DNA from: Schaalia sp. HMT-172
GTDB taxonomy: Bacteria > Actinomycetota > Actinomycetes > Actinomycetales > Actinomycetaceae
Assembly: GCF_030644365.1 (NCBI RefSeq)
Contig: NZ_CP130058.1
Coordinates: 1,054,001 to 1,118,000, forward strand
Length of the DNA: 64,000 nt
Direction of reading: 5' to 3'
The translations under genes were made by a program, and so were the position numbers. The notes beneath the pieces were generated by a model. That model was given only the letters and a program-made list of their open reading frames with translations, searched no databases and was not told the origin of the DNA. Position 1 is the stretch's first letter; each line of letters opens with the position of its first letter. This document shows, piece after piece, positions 41,796 to 51,500 of this stretch.

Positions 41796-44117
41796 ATGTC
41801 CGCTGCCCCCGCGCAGTTCCCCACCGCCACGATCCTGGCCTATCCCCGTATCGGCCGCGGCCGCGAGCTCAAGCGCGCCCTCGAGGCCCGCTGGGCCGGG
41901 CGCATCACCGAGGCCGAGCTGATCCAGGCCGCCAACGATCTGCGCAAGGAGAACCTCGCGCGCCTCGTCGAGCTCGGCCTGAACCCCTCCGACGCGTCCC
42001 TGGCCGACGCGCCCTCCCTGTACGACCACGTCCTGGACGCCACGATCCTCCTGGGTGCCATCCCGCCGCGCTTCGCCGGCCGGGCGGGCCTCGACCTCTA
42101 CTTTGCGCTCGCCCGCGGCGACGACAAGGTCGGCCCCGAAGAGATGACGAAGTGGTTCGACACGAACTACCACTACCTCGTTCCCGAGATCGGCCCCGAC
42201 ACGCCCCTGCGCTTCGCCGACGACACGATCACCCGCCGCTTCACCGACGCCCGCGAGTGGGGCTACGTGACCCGCCCCGTCCTGGTCGGCCCCGTCACCT
42301 ACCTGGCCCTGGCCAAGGCCGACCCGGCCACCCCCGACTTCGACCCGCTCACCCGCATCGACGAGGCCGTGGACGCCTACGCGCAGGCCCTGGCCTCCCT
42401 GCACGCCGCGGGCGCCCCCTGGGTGCAGCTCGACGAGCCGGCCCTCACCTCCGACAACCTCTCGCGCAGCCGCGCCGAGCTGGGGGAGCTTGCGGCCCGC
42501 GTCTACACGCGCCTCGCCGCCGCGACCGAACGCCCCCAGATCCTGCTCACCACCCCCTACGGCGACGCCTCCCGCGCGGCGGGCGCCCTCGCCAAGACCG
42601 GCGTCGAGGCCCTCCACGTCGACACGCTGCGCGGCTCGCTACCCGAGGGCGCGGACCTGTCCGGCGTCACCCTCGTCGTCGGCGCCGTCGACGGCCGCTA
42701 CATCTGGCGCGCCGACCTGGCCCAGCTGCGCGAGACCCTCAAGGCGGCGCAGGCCCTGGGCGCCGCACGCGTCACCGTCGCCACCTCCAACTCCCTCCAG
42801 CACGTGCCTCACGACACGGCGCTGGAGACCTGGGATGACGCGACGCTCAATGAGAACCTGCATGCCTGGCTGGCCTTCGCCGACCAGAAGGTCGCAGAGG
42901 TCGTCACCCTGGCCCGCGGCCTGGACGAGGGCTGGGAGGCCATCGACCCCGAGGTCGCCGAGGCAACCCGCGTCCTCACGCAGCGCGCAGCCGCCCCCGG
43001 CGTCGTGCGCCCCGAGGTCCGCGCCCGCACCGCCGCCCTGACCGAGGCCGACCGCACCCGCGAGCCCTACCTGGAGCGCGAGGCCGCCCAGACCGAGCGC
43101 CTGCACCTGCCCCCGCTGCCCACGACGACGATCGGCTCCTTCCCGCAGACCACCGAGATCCGCAAGGCCCGCGCCGCCAACGCGCGCGGCGAACTCTCCG
43201 ACGCGGACTACGAGGCACGCATGCGAGAAGAGATCGCCTCCGTCATCAAGCTGCAGGAGGAGCTGGGCCTAGACGTCCTGGTCCACGGCGAGGCCGAGCG
43301 TAACGACATGGTGCAGTACTTCGCTGAGCTGCTCGACGGCTTCGCGGCCACACGCAACGGCTGGGTCCAGTCCTACGGCTCGCGCTGCACGCGCCCGTCC
43401 ATCCTGTGGGGCGACGTCTCCCGTCCCGCCCCCATGACCGTGGGGTGGACCACTTACGCTCAGTCGCTGTCCGACAAGCCCGTCAAGGGCATGCTCACCG
43501 GCCCCGTCACCATCATCGCGTGGTCCTTCCCGCGCAACGACCTGCCGCTCGGCGAGATTGCCGACCAGATCGGCCTGGCCCTGCGCGACGAGGTCGCCGA
43601 CCTCGAGGCCGCCGGTATCGCCGCCATCCAGGTCGACGAGCCCGCCCTGCGTGAGCTCCTGCCCCTGGACGCCGACCGCCACGCCGACTACCTGAACTGG
43701 TCCGTGGGATCCTTCCGCCTGGCCACCTCCTGCGTGCGTCCCGACACCCAGATCCACACCCACCTGTGCTACTCCGAGTTCGGCCAGATCATCGACGCCA
43801 TCAAGGGCCTGGACGCCGACGTCACCTCGATCGAGGCGGCGCGCTCCAAGATGGAGGTCGTCCCCGAGCTCGCCGAGGCTGGCTTCGACCACGGCATCGG
43901 CCCCGGCGTGTGGGACATCCACGCCCCCCGCGTGCCCAGCACCGAAGAGCTCGCCGAGCTCATCGGACTGGCCGCTGACGCCGTGCCGGTCTCGCGCCTG
44001 TGGGTCAACCCCGACTGCGGCCTCAAGACCCGCGGCTACGAGGAAACGAAGGCGTCGCTGGACAACCTTGTCTCCGCTACTCGACAAGTGCGTGCCCAGC
44101 GCGGCCTGGAGAGCTGA
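41796..44117 (+). CDS. metE: Cobalamin-independent methionine synthase
   Basis: 773 residues from ATG 41796 (AAGGAGAACACC upstream). Transfers the methyl group of 5-methyl-THF-polyglutamate to homocysteine. The N-terminal half begins ATILAYPRIGRGRELKRALE; the catalytic half has TTTIGSFPQTTEIRKAR and zinc ligands in THLCYSEF (His, Cys) and NPDCGLKTRG (Cys). Length is normal. It is clustered with metF and followed by a strong terminator. Confidence 0.97.
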   Translation: MSAAPAQFPTATILAYPRIGRGRELKRALEARWAGRITEAELIQAANDLRKENLARLVELGLNPSDASLADAPSLYDHVLDATILLGAIPPRFAGRAGLDLYFALARGDDKVGPEEMTKWFDTNYHYLVPEIGPDTPLRFADDTITRRFTDAREWGYVTRPVLVGPVTYLALAKADPATPDFDPLTRIDEAVDAYAQALASLHAAGAPWVQLDEPALTSDNLSRSRAELGELAARVYTRLAAATERPQILLTTPYGDASRAAGALAKTGVEALHVDTLRGSLPEGADLSGVTLVVGAVDGRYIWRADLAQLRETLKAAQALGAARVTVATSNSLQHVPHDTALETWDDATLNENLHAWLAFADQKVAEVVTLARGLDEGWEAIDPEVAEATRVLTQRAAAPGVVRPEVRARTAALTEADRTREPYLEREAAQTERLHLPPLPTTTIGSFPQTTEIRKARAANARGELSDADYEARMREEIASVIKLQEELGLDVLVHGEAERNDMVQYFAELLDGFAATRNGWVQSYGSRCTRPSILWGDVSRPAPMTVGWTTYAQSLSDKPVKGMLTGPVTIIAWSFPRNDLPLGEIADQIGLALRDEVADLEAAGIAAIQVDEPALRELLPLDADRHADYLNWSVGSFRLATSCVRPDTQIHTHLCYSEFGQIIDAIKGLDADVTSIEAARSKMEVVPELAEAGFDHGIGPGVWDIHAPRVPSTEELAELIGLAADAVPVSRLWVNPDCGLKTRGYEETKASLDNLVSATRQVRAQRGLES

Positions 44118-44140
44118 GGCTTCTTCTAGGCGATAGGTGA

Positions 44141-44169
44141 GGGGCGGGACCCGTTGGTCCCGCCCCTTT
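44141..44169 (+). terminator. Terminator after metE
   Basis: GGGGCGGGACC-CGTT-GGTCCCGCCCC, a perfect 11-bp stem, followed by TTTC. Confidence 0.85.
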
Positions 44170-44323
44170 CCGTCTGCCCACCTCACGGACGCCACTGTTA
44201 CACAGTCTCATTGTACGGACGCCGTGTTGCCCGGATGGAAACCGTCCGACAGACTAGAGCCATGACGACCTTCGCGAACCCCATGTGCTGCCCCTGCGGT
44301 GGCATGATGTCGCGAATGTGTAT

Positions 44324-44356
44324 GTGATTGACGCCCCAGATACCCCTGTCAATCAC
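44324..44356. promoter_or_regulatory. Inverted repeat GTGATTGAC / GTCAATCAC before the winged-helix regulator gene
   Basis: Perfect 9-bp arms spaced by 15 bases, 62 bp upstream of the ATG at 44418. Likely operator or transcript hairpin; autoregulation by the adjacent regulator is possible. Confidence 0.5.
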
Positions 44357-44417
44357 CGCCGCAGTGATATACCCACGCCGATAGTGGGAGTGCGGCCCCG
44401 AAGAATCGGATACACCC

Positions 44418-44849
44418 ATGACCCTCGTCAACACCCCCGCCTCCTCCGTCCGCGCCGCCGACGACCGCCCCACCTCCTACGAGGACTTCCTTGACGTCCT
44501 CGCCGGCCTGCGCCTGAGCTCCTCTCGCATCGACATCGACATCGACCGCGGCCAGGTCACCCTCGACGGCAGCGACGCCGGGCTCTCTGCCAAGGAACAC
44601 GACCTCCTGGCCCATCTGGCATCCAACGCCGACCGCGCCGTCACCCGCGACGAGCTCTTCGCGTCCGTGTGGGCCGACTCTGAACTCGGAGCCGACTCGC
44701 GCACCGTCGACGCCCACATCCGACGCCTGCGCAAGAAGCTCTCCATCCTGCCCGACCTCATCTCGACGGTGCGCGGCCAAGGCTACCGCTTCAACTCCAC
44801 GCCTGCGGTGCGCGTGCGCGTCACCCGCCCCGTCGCCCTCGCCGCCTGA
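44418..44849 (+). CDS. Standalone OmpR/PhoB-type winged-helix DNA-binding protein
   Basis: 143 residues. The C-terminal ~90 residues are an OmpR/PhoB-type effector domain: GLSAKEHDLLAHLASNADRA, VTRDELFASVWAD, SRTVDAHIRRLRKKL and STVRGQGYRF. The usual response-regulator receiver domain is missing; the first ~45 residues are unstructured-looking. It is therefore an orphan DNA-binding module not obviously controlled by phosphorylation. No sensor kinase is nearby. Targets are unknown. Confidence 0.88.
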   Translation: MTLVNTPASSVRAADDRPTSYEDFLDVLAGLRLSSSRIDIDIDRGQVTLDGSDAGLSAKEHDLLAHLASNADRAVTRDELFASVWADSELGADSRTVDAHIRRLRKKLSILPDLISTVRGQGYRFNSTPAVRVRVTRPVALAA

Positions 44850-44965
44850 TCCCCTCCGCGCCGCGGCCCCGCCGCCGCACCCCACCCGGCCACCGCCCGC
44901 ACGGCCCATGCTTCAATCCGGGGCGGCTCCCATCCCGGACACGCGCCCGCGGACAGCAACAAAAG

Positions 44966-45005
44966 AGAGGGGCCACGGCCTCGTCCATCGAAGCCGCGCC
45001 CCTCT
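44966..45005 (-). terminator. Terminator of ilvA
   Basis: AGAGGGGC / GCCCCTCT with an internal GGC/GCC pair forms a stem; the minus strand continues CTCTTTTGTTG, giving a U-rich tail shortly after the ilvA stop. Confidence 0.75.
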
Positions 45006-45023
45006 GCGACGCTGAGCCCTCTC

Positions 45024-46310
45024 TTAGATCACGAGCCGCGTGATCTCAGAATCCAACGGCAGCTCCTCCACGTGCAGGGGAGAGGCCTCCATCCGATGAC
45101 GCAACCCGTTGATATCATCCGGGTTCGTCAGATCAATACCCACCAGGGCCGGCCCCAGCTCGCGGTTATTCTTCTTCGTGTACTCGAAGTGCACGATATC
45201 GTCCGCGGGACCCAGCACATCCTCCAGGAACATGCGCAGCATGCCCGGCTGCTGCGGGAACGTCACGAGGAAGTAGTGACGCAGCCCCTCGTGGCGCAGA
45301 GAACGCTCCATGACCTCCGCGTAGCGCGTCAGGTCGTTGTTGCCGCCCGACACGACGCACACGATCGCGCCGTCGGAGCGGCCCAGCAGGGCCTTGCGAT
45401 CCGCCGGATCCGTCAGGTACACGTGAGCGGCCGTCGAAGCGAGGGCGCCTGCGGGCTCGGCGATGACGCCGTCGGATTGGTACAGCTCCAGCATTTCCGT
45501 GCACACCGCGCCCTCGGGCACAACCAGCACACAGTCGACGAACTGCGAGGCGATATGGAAAGGCAGCGCGCCCGCCCGGCCCACCGCCGTACCGTCCACG
45601 AAGGGATCGACCTTCGCCAGCGACATCGGCTGACCCGCCTCCAGAGCAGCATGCATGGACGCCGCACCCGTGGGCTCCACGCCGATGATTCGCACCTCCG
45701 GGCGGTTCGCGCGCAGCCACGTCGCGATGCCCGCCACGAGGCCGCCGCCACCCACGGGGACCAGCACGGCGGCAGTGTTCTCGGGCATCTGCTCCTCAAG
45801 CTCCACGCCGATCGTGCCCTGCCCGGCAATGGTGTAGGGATCGTCGTAAGGGTGAACGTAGGTGCGGCCCGTCGCGCGCGCCGCCTCCTGCGCCAGCGCG
45901 TTGGCACGGTCGAAGGTGCCGTCCACAATCACCTGCTCGACCCACGTCCCACCGATCGTCGCGATGCGGCGGCGCTTCTGGCGGGGCGTATTCGAGGGCA
46001 GATAAATTGTTCCGCGCACGCCCAGGTGCGCGCACGCGTAGGCCAGGCCCTGAGCGTGGTTACCGGCCGACGCACACACGACGCCGCGCTCGCGCTCGGC
46101 GGGGGACAGGAGCGACATGCGGGCGTAGGCGCCGCGCACCTTGAAGGAACGGCACTTTTGCTGGTCCTCACGTTTGAGCAGAATATCGACGCCGGCCTCG
46201 GAGGAGAGACGCTCGGAGCGCTCCAGGTTCGTGCGCACGGCCACCCCGTCGAGGGCGGCCGCGGCCTGCTGGATATCCTTGGGCGTGGTCACGTGAGAAC
46301 TAGCGGGCAT
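45024..46310 (-). CDS. ilvA: Threonine deaminase (threonine ammonia-lyase)
   Basis: 428 residues from ATG 46310 (AGGAG five bases upstream). PLP enzyme converting threonine to 2-oxobutanoate for isoleucine synthesis. The PLP Lys is in KCRSFKVRGAY, with ASAGNHAQGLAYA and VPVGGGGLVAGIA as further landmarks. The C-terminal ~90 residues (HYFLVTFPQQPGMLRMFLED, then FEYTKKNNRELGPALVGID) form a single ACT-like regulatory domain, the short form of the family. The frame extends upstream antisense to orn; that extension is not part of the protein. Confidence 0.94.
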   Translation of the reverse strand: MPASSHVTTPKDIQQAAAALDGVAVRTNLERSERLSSEAGVDILLKREDQQKCRSFKVRGAYARMSLLSPAERERGVVCASAGNHAQGLAYACAHLGVRGTIYLPSNTPRQKRRRIATIGGTWVEQVIVDGTFDRANALAQEAARATGRTYVHPYDDPYTIAGQGTIGVELEEQMPENTAAVLVPVGGGGLVAGIATWLRANRPEVRIIGVEPTGAASMHAALEAGQPMSLAKVDPFVDGTAVGRAGALPFHIASQFVDCVLVVPEGAVCTEMLELYQSDGVIAEPAGALASTAAHVYLTDPADRKALLGRSDGAIVCVVSGGNNDLTRYAEVMERSLRHEGLRHYFLVTFPQQPGMLRMFLEDVLGPADDIVHFEYTKKNNRELGPALVGIDLTNPDDINGLRHRMEASPLHVEELPLDSEITRLVI

Positions 46311-46395
46311 GAAAACTCCTTCCAATACCCCTCCAGTGTAGTAGTCGCCACCGCCGGTGCGACCCACCCAACCGTATGACGAGTCGCGCACTACC

Positions 46396-47043
46396 ATGGG
46401 GAGCGTGAAAACTCTGAAAGATCCCCTGGTCTGGATCGACTGTGAAATGACTGGCCTGGACGTCGAGCGCGACGCCCTTATCGAGGTGGCGGTTGTGGTC
46501 ACCGACGGCGACCTGCGGATCGTCGACCCCGGCATGGACGTCCTTATTACGCCCCCCGAAGCCGCCCTGGAGAACATGAACGACTTCGTGCGCGCCATGC
46601 ACACCTCCTCCGGGCTGCTCGAGGACCTCAAGACCGACGCCGTGTCGATGGAGGAAGCGACCGAGCAGGTCCTGTCCTACATCAAGCGTTTCGTGCCTCA
46701 GGAGGGCAAGGCGCTCCTGGCGGGCAACTCGGTGGGCACCGACAAGATGTTCCTCGAGGCGAACATGCCTTCCGTCATCAACCACCTGCACTACCGTCTC
46801 GTGGACGTGTCCTCCATTAAGGAGCTTGCTAAGCGCTGGTACCGTGCGGCTTTCGCCGAGTCGCCGGATAAGCACGGCGGCCACCGTGCCTTGGCCGACA
46901 TCCTCGAGTCCATCCAGGAGCTGGAGTACTACCGTCGCGTTCTCTTCCCGGCTGAGCCGGTGACGACGGAGCGCGCACGTGAGGTGGCTCGCGAGGTCGT
47001 CGCTCTCGGCATTCCCACCATGGGCGAGGCGGCCGAGGCCTGA
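46396..47043 (+). CDS. orn: Oligoribonuclease
   Basis: 215 residues. 3'-5' exoribonuclease of the DEDDh family that degrades very short RNAs and pGpG. LVWIDCEMTGLD is ExoI (Asp, Glu), NMNDFVRAMHTSSGL and LLAGNSVGTDKMFLEANMP contain ExoII, and KHGGHRALADILESI has the final Asp/His residues. The ATG at 46396 may be leaderless; a GTG three codons later is an alternative and would give the more typical length. It is divergent from ilvA. Confidence 0.96.
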   Translation: MGSVKTLKDPLVWIDCEMTGLDVERDALIEVAVVVTDGDLRIVDPGMDVLITPPEAALENMNDFVRAMHTSSGLLEDLKTDAVSMEEATEQVLSYIKRFVPQEGKALLAGNSVGTDKMFLEANMPSVINHLHYRLVDVSSIKELAKRWYRAAFAESPDKHGGHRALADILESIQELEYYRRVLFPAEPVTTERAREVAREVVALGIPTMGEAAEA

Positions 47044-47120
47044 TTCCTCGTCCTATTCGCGTGAGGCGGCATCCCGGTGCGGGGTGCCGCCTTTTCGCAT
47101 GCGTGCACGGGGTTCGCGCG

Positions 47121-47188
47121 TCCACAGGCACCGATGGGTGTCGGGGATTATCCACAGGGGCCGCGTCGGTGCGTCGGCTATCCACAGG
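47121..47188 (+). promoter_or_regulatory. Three TCCACAGG sites exactly 30 bp apart, including a consensus DnaA box
   Basis: TCCACAGG begins at 47121, 47151 and 47181. The second copy is within TTATCCACA (47148-47156), the consensus DnaA box, and the third within CTATCCACA (47178-47186). Thirty base pairs is close to three helical turns, so proteins on the sites would face the same side. The array lies in the gap before the SSB-like gene. Confidence 0.55.
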
Positions 47189-47275
47189 CGCTCTGCGTTC
47201 GCTTGCTGGGAGGGCAGGCACGGGGGTTTCCTGGACGCATCCGGCACTCGCCGGGGACAAGCGGAAAGGGAAGCA

Positions 47276-48106
47276 ATGATGCAGGATATTTCGACGACCC
47301 TGAAGGGGCGTATCGGCTCGGTCCCGACGATGAAACACATCAAGGGAGACACGTGTGTGACGACGTTTCGCCTGGCGATTCCCCGCTGGCGTTTTACGGT
47401 CGATGCGCGCACGGGCAACGCCTCCTACGTGGAGGACGGGGCCTACTGGTACACGATTGAGACGTGGGACAAGCTGGCCGACAACGTGGTTCGCTGCTGC
47501 TGCAAGGGCGATCCGGTGATCGTGGTGGCCCGACCTGTCCCGAACGCGTGGGTGGACGCGAACGGGCAGATTCGCTCCTCCATCGTCTTCCGGGCGAGCG
47601 CGGTCGGGCACGACATGGCGAAGGGCACGTCGCGGTACACGAAGAACGGGGCTCATTCGACGCAGGAGCCGACTGCCGGCAGCCCGGACGATCCTTTTTC
47701 GACGAGGCAGGGGCAGGCCCTGCCCGATGAGCGAGGGAACGGGGCGGCGGGGTTCGCCCCCGCGGAGCTGGGGGAGCCCCACGGTGAGGGCACGACCGAC
47801 GCGCGGGGAGCGGAGCCCAAAGGAGCGGGTGAGCCAGCCTGTGTGTCCGTCGATGCACCAAGCGCTGCGCCCGGTGACGATCGGGGAGTGCCGTCCCTTG
47901 CGGTCCAGCCCGACGTTGAGGCTCACGCGAATGACGGGCGCGGGCCCGCTGAGCGCTCTGGCCCCCTCCTTCACATGCACGACGGGTCCGAGGAGCAGTC
48001 CTCGGACCCGTGTATGAGCGCGGTGTCGCGCTTTGATTATTCGGCTGTGGAGCACACCCCGGAGCCACCCGATGAACAGGAGGGGGATGTGCTGGGCGAC
48101 TGTTAG
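47276..48106 (+). CDS. Single-stranded DNA-binding protein-like
   Basis: 276 residues; ATG 47276 preceded by GGAAAGGGAAGCA (a second ATG follows directly). Residues ~1-125 form an OB-fold like that of SSB: GRIGSVPTMKHIKGDTCVTT then FRLAIPRW, ending around VFRASAVGHDMAKG. The rest is a long Pro/Gly/Glu-rich disordered region without the usual acidic DDDIPF tip; it ends EQEGDVLGDC. It is probably a second SSB-type protein rather than the housekeeping copy, which is normally beside rpsF/rpsR. Three Cys in a row (RCCCKG) are unusual. Confidence 0.78.
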   Translation: MMQDISTTLKGRIGSVPTMKHIKGDTCVTTFRLAIPRWRFTVDARTGNASYVEDGAYWYTIETWDKLADNVVRCCCKGDPVIVVARPVPNAWVDANGQIRSSIVFRASAVGHDMAKGTSRYTKNGAHSTQEPTAGSPDDPFSTRQGQALPDERGNGAAGFAPAELGEPHGEGTTDARGAEPKGAGEPACVSVDAPSAAPGDDRGVPSLAVQPDVEAHANDGRGPAERSGPLLHMHDGSEEQSSDPCMSAVSRFDYSAVEHTPEPPDEQEGDVLGDC

Positions 48107-48567
48107 GCGGGCGCGTGAGCGATGATCACCTGCGCGATGGCGCTAGGGCCGTCGTGGCTGATGGAGACGAAGACGCGCCAGGTGGAGGCCGCCCCCAGCG
48201 ATTCCTCGCACGCGGCCCCGACGCGGCCGTGCAGGGCGATCGCGGGGCGATCCCACTCGTCGTGGACCACCTCAATCTCGCGCCAGTCCACGTCGTCGGT
48301 GCCGATGAGGGGAGGGCGGCCATAGAGGGCGCAGGACCACGCCTTGACGAAGGCCTCCTTCGCGGCCCACAGGCCGCCCGCGTGACGGGCCACTGCCTCC
48401 TCGAAGCGGGCGGAACCGGGCTGTGCGCCCGAGGTGGCGGCGGCGCGGGCGCGGACCCGGCGGGCCTCCCGGGGCGTCAGCACGCCCGCTAGGAAGGCCG
48501 AGCCCGGCTCCCTCACCTGAGCGGCAAACTCAGGGAGGGACACCAGGTCAACGCCGAGCCCGCGCAT
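48103..48567 (-). CDS. acpS: Holo-[acyl-carrier-protein] synthase
   Basis: 154 residues. Transfers 4'-phosphopantetheine from CoA to a Ser of acyl carrier domains. MRGLGVDLVSLPEF carries the metal-binding Asp, and GGLWAAKEAFVKAW is the second motif (Glu, Lys); the C-terminus includes VSISHDGPSAIAQVI. It starts four bases after the fas stop, so it surely activates the ACP domain of that protein. It is convergent with the SSB-like gene, overlapping it by four bases. Confidence 0.94.
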   Translation of the reverse strand: MRGLGVDLVSLPEFAAQVREPGSAFLAGVLTPREARRVRARAAATSGAQPGSARFEEAVARHAGGLWAAKEAFVKAWSCALYGRPPLIGTDDVDWREIEVVHDEWDRPAIALHGRVGAACEESLGAASTWRVFVSISHDGPSAIAQVIIAHAPA

Positions 48568-48570
48568 CGC

Positions 48571-51500
48571 TCACTTGCCTTCCGGCAGGTGGTAGAAGCC
48601 GTCCTCGCCGAGGCGTGCGTTCGGATCCAGCAGGATCGCGGCCTCGACCTCGTGCGCGTCACCCGCGACGCCGGAGGCCGGGTCGTCGGGCAGGCGGCGG
48701 CCCTCCACCGAGGTGAACAGCGGGGCGTGGCCCAGCATGCCCATCTCGATGTGACGCTGGCCGTTGCGCAGGCGACGGTCGGAGGCGGCGCGCCATGCGT
48801 GAAGCGCCTCGCGTCCGGCCTCACGCTCCACGATGGCCTCGAAGGCCGCCGGGTTGACCAGGGCCAGGAAGCCAGAGACGTGGCCGAAGCCGAGCGACGT
48901 CGCGAACGCAGCGCGCACCGGACCACGCGAGTTCAGGTTCAGCGGGGAACGCAGCCACACGAGCGGACTGTACTGCTCCATCGCGTCGTCGACGCAATCC
49001 AGCGCGACGTTGGCGGGGATCAGGCCCGTGCGGAACACGTCGATGATGCCGCCGACCTGGAACACGCAGGCGCCACCCTTCGCGTGACCCGTCAGGGTCT
49101 TCTGCGAGATGACGAGCAGCGGGTTGCCGGGGGTGCGGCCCAGCGCCTTGCCGACGCGGGTGTGCAGGTCCGACTCGTTGGGGTCGTTGGCGTTCGTGGA
49201 CGTGTCGTGCTTGGACACGAAGGCCACGTCGTCGATACCCACGCCGAGCTCGCCGAGGTTACGGGCGATAGCCGAGTCGGCTCCGCCGCGCGCCACAGCG
49301 AGGGCACCCAGGCCGGGGGCCGGAATCGAGGTGTGCGCGCCGTCGCTGAAGGTCTGCGCGTGCGCGACGACCGCCAGGACCGGCAGGCCCATCTCGAGGG
49401 CCACCGAGCCGCGGGTCAGCAGCACGGTGCCGCCTCCCTGCGCCTCGACGAAGCCGCCGCGGCGGCGGTCGTTGGCGCGCGAGACGAAGCGCGAGGAGAT
49501 GCCGCGGGCGAGCAGCTCATTCGAGTTCGCCGTCGCGTTCATCGCGCCGAAGCCCACGATGGACTCGACCTGAATGTCGTCGATGGCGCCGGCCACGACG
49601 AAGTCAGCCTTGCCGGCCTTGATCTTGTCGAGGCCTTCCTCGATGGACACCGCAGCGGTCGCGCAGGCGCCGACCGGGTTGATCATCGAGCCGTAGCCGC
49701 CCACGTAGGACTGCATCGTGTGGGCCGCGACCACGTTGGGCAGAGTCTCCTGCAGGATGTCCTGCGGGTAATCCTCACCCAGGAAGCGATCGACGAACAG
49801 CTTATGCATCGAGCGCATGCCGCCGAAGCCGGTGCCCTGCGTGGAGGCCACGGTCGCCGGGTGGACGACGCGCAGCAGCTCGGCGGGGCTGAAGCCGGCG
49901 GACACGAAAGCGTCCACGGCCGAGACCAAGTTCCACACGGCGATCGGGTCGATGGAGTCCAGCATCGAGGCCGGGATGCCCCAGCGAGCCGGATCGAAGT
50001 CCGTGGGGAACAGGCCGCCGATGCGGCGGTTGAGGGTCGCGCGGCGAGGCACGCGCACCTGGGCGCCGGACTTGCGGGTCACCTGCCACTCACCGAACGC
50101 GGTCTGCTCGACCACGGTGAACTGCGGGTCGGCCTCCGCGTAGGAGCGGGCCTCGGCCTCGTCCTCGACCGTGAAGGTGATGTCGCGGTCCAGGAAGACC
50201 ATCGCGGACTCGGGCGTGTAGCCGTCGTGCAGCGGGCCGTCGTCGTGGAAGAAACGCACGCCGGAACGGGCCACGACCTCGTCGCGGTAGCGGACGAAGA
50301 TCTCCGACTCGGGGACCAGCTGGTCGTCCTTGTCGTACCAGCCACCCACCGGGGTGTCCGACCAAGTCAGCAGGCCGGTCATCCACGCCAGCTCGAGCAC
50401 GCCCGCGGGGGTCAGCTCGACGCTGCCGTCGGTGTGGATGCCGAGCTCGGCCTGGACGCGGGTACGAGCGCTGCCCCACGGGCCAACCTCGCCGTGACCG
50501 ACGATGACGACCGTGTCGGCCAGCAACGCAGTGGTGGTGCCCCACTGCGAGGGATCGACGTGGGGGACGGCGACCTGGGAGGGCGAGGGCAGCGCGGAGA
50601 CGGTCGCGACCGGCTCGGCGGCGTCGGCCTCGGGGGCTCCGACCTCGACCTGGGCGCGCAGGGCACGCAGGTCGATGGAGGAGTCCAGGCCTCCGGTCAG
50701 GTCGGCGTCCACCGGGGCGGTGGCCGCCTGGGCGCGAACCTCGGGGCTCGACAGCTTGAGCAGCTGCTCAGCCATTTCCTCGGTCGACCAGGTGCGAACG
50801 CCCGCGGCCTCAACGGCGGCGACCATCGGGTCGTTGCCGCCCATCAGGCCGGTGCCGCGCACCCAACCGATACGCGGGTGCGCAATCGACACGCGCGAAC
50901 CCCAGATCGGCTCGGCGGCCCAGCGTGTCGCGATCGCGTCGAAGGAGGCCTTGGCCTCGGCGTAGGCGCCGTCACCACCGAAGATGCCTCGGTTCGGGGA
51001 ACCGGGCAGCACGACGTGCAGGCGGTGGTCGGCGTGCGTGTCGGAGCCGATCGCGCACAGGCCAGCGATGGAACGCTCGACGCTCCACAGCAGCAGGCGC
51101 AGCTGGTTCTCCGACGCCGGGCCGGCGTCGGCCAGCGTGCCGGAGACCCGCGGGGCCGCGAAGGGATAGAACAGCGTCGGGACCAGGGCTTCCTTGGTCA
51201 CCTTCACGTCGGCGCCCACGGACTTGGTCTGCTCGGTGCCGATCCACTCCACGAGCGCGTCCACGTCGCGGTAGGAGGCCAGGTTCGCGGGAACCAGCCA
51301 CAGCTTCGCGCCGCCCGCGGCATGCGTGCGGTAGAGCTCCTTAGCGAAGGCCAGGCGCGAGGCAGAGATCGACGAGGAGGTCGCGATGACGGTTGCGCCA
51401 CCGGCGAGCAGACCGCCCACGACCGCGCCGCCGATGGAGGCGGGGGTCATGCCGGTGACCACGGCGACGTCACCGGCGTAGGGCAGCTCCTCAGAGGAGG

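Noticed and set aside
46311-46631. N-terminal extension of ilvA
   Set aside because: Antisense to orn, not conserved, while ATG 46310 has AGGAG at correct spacing.
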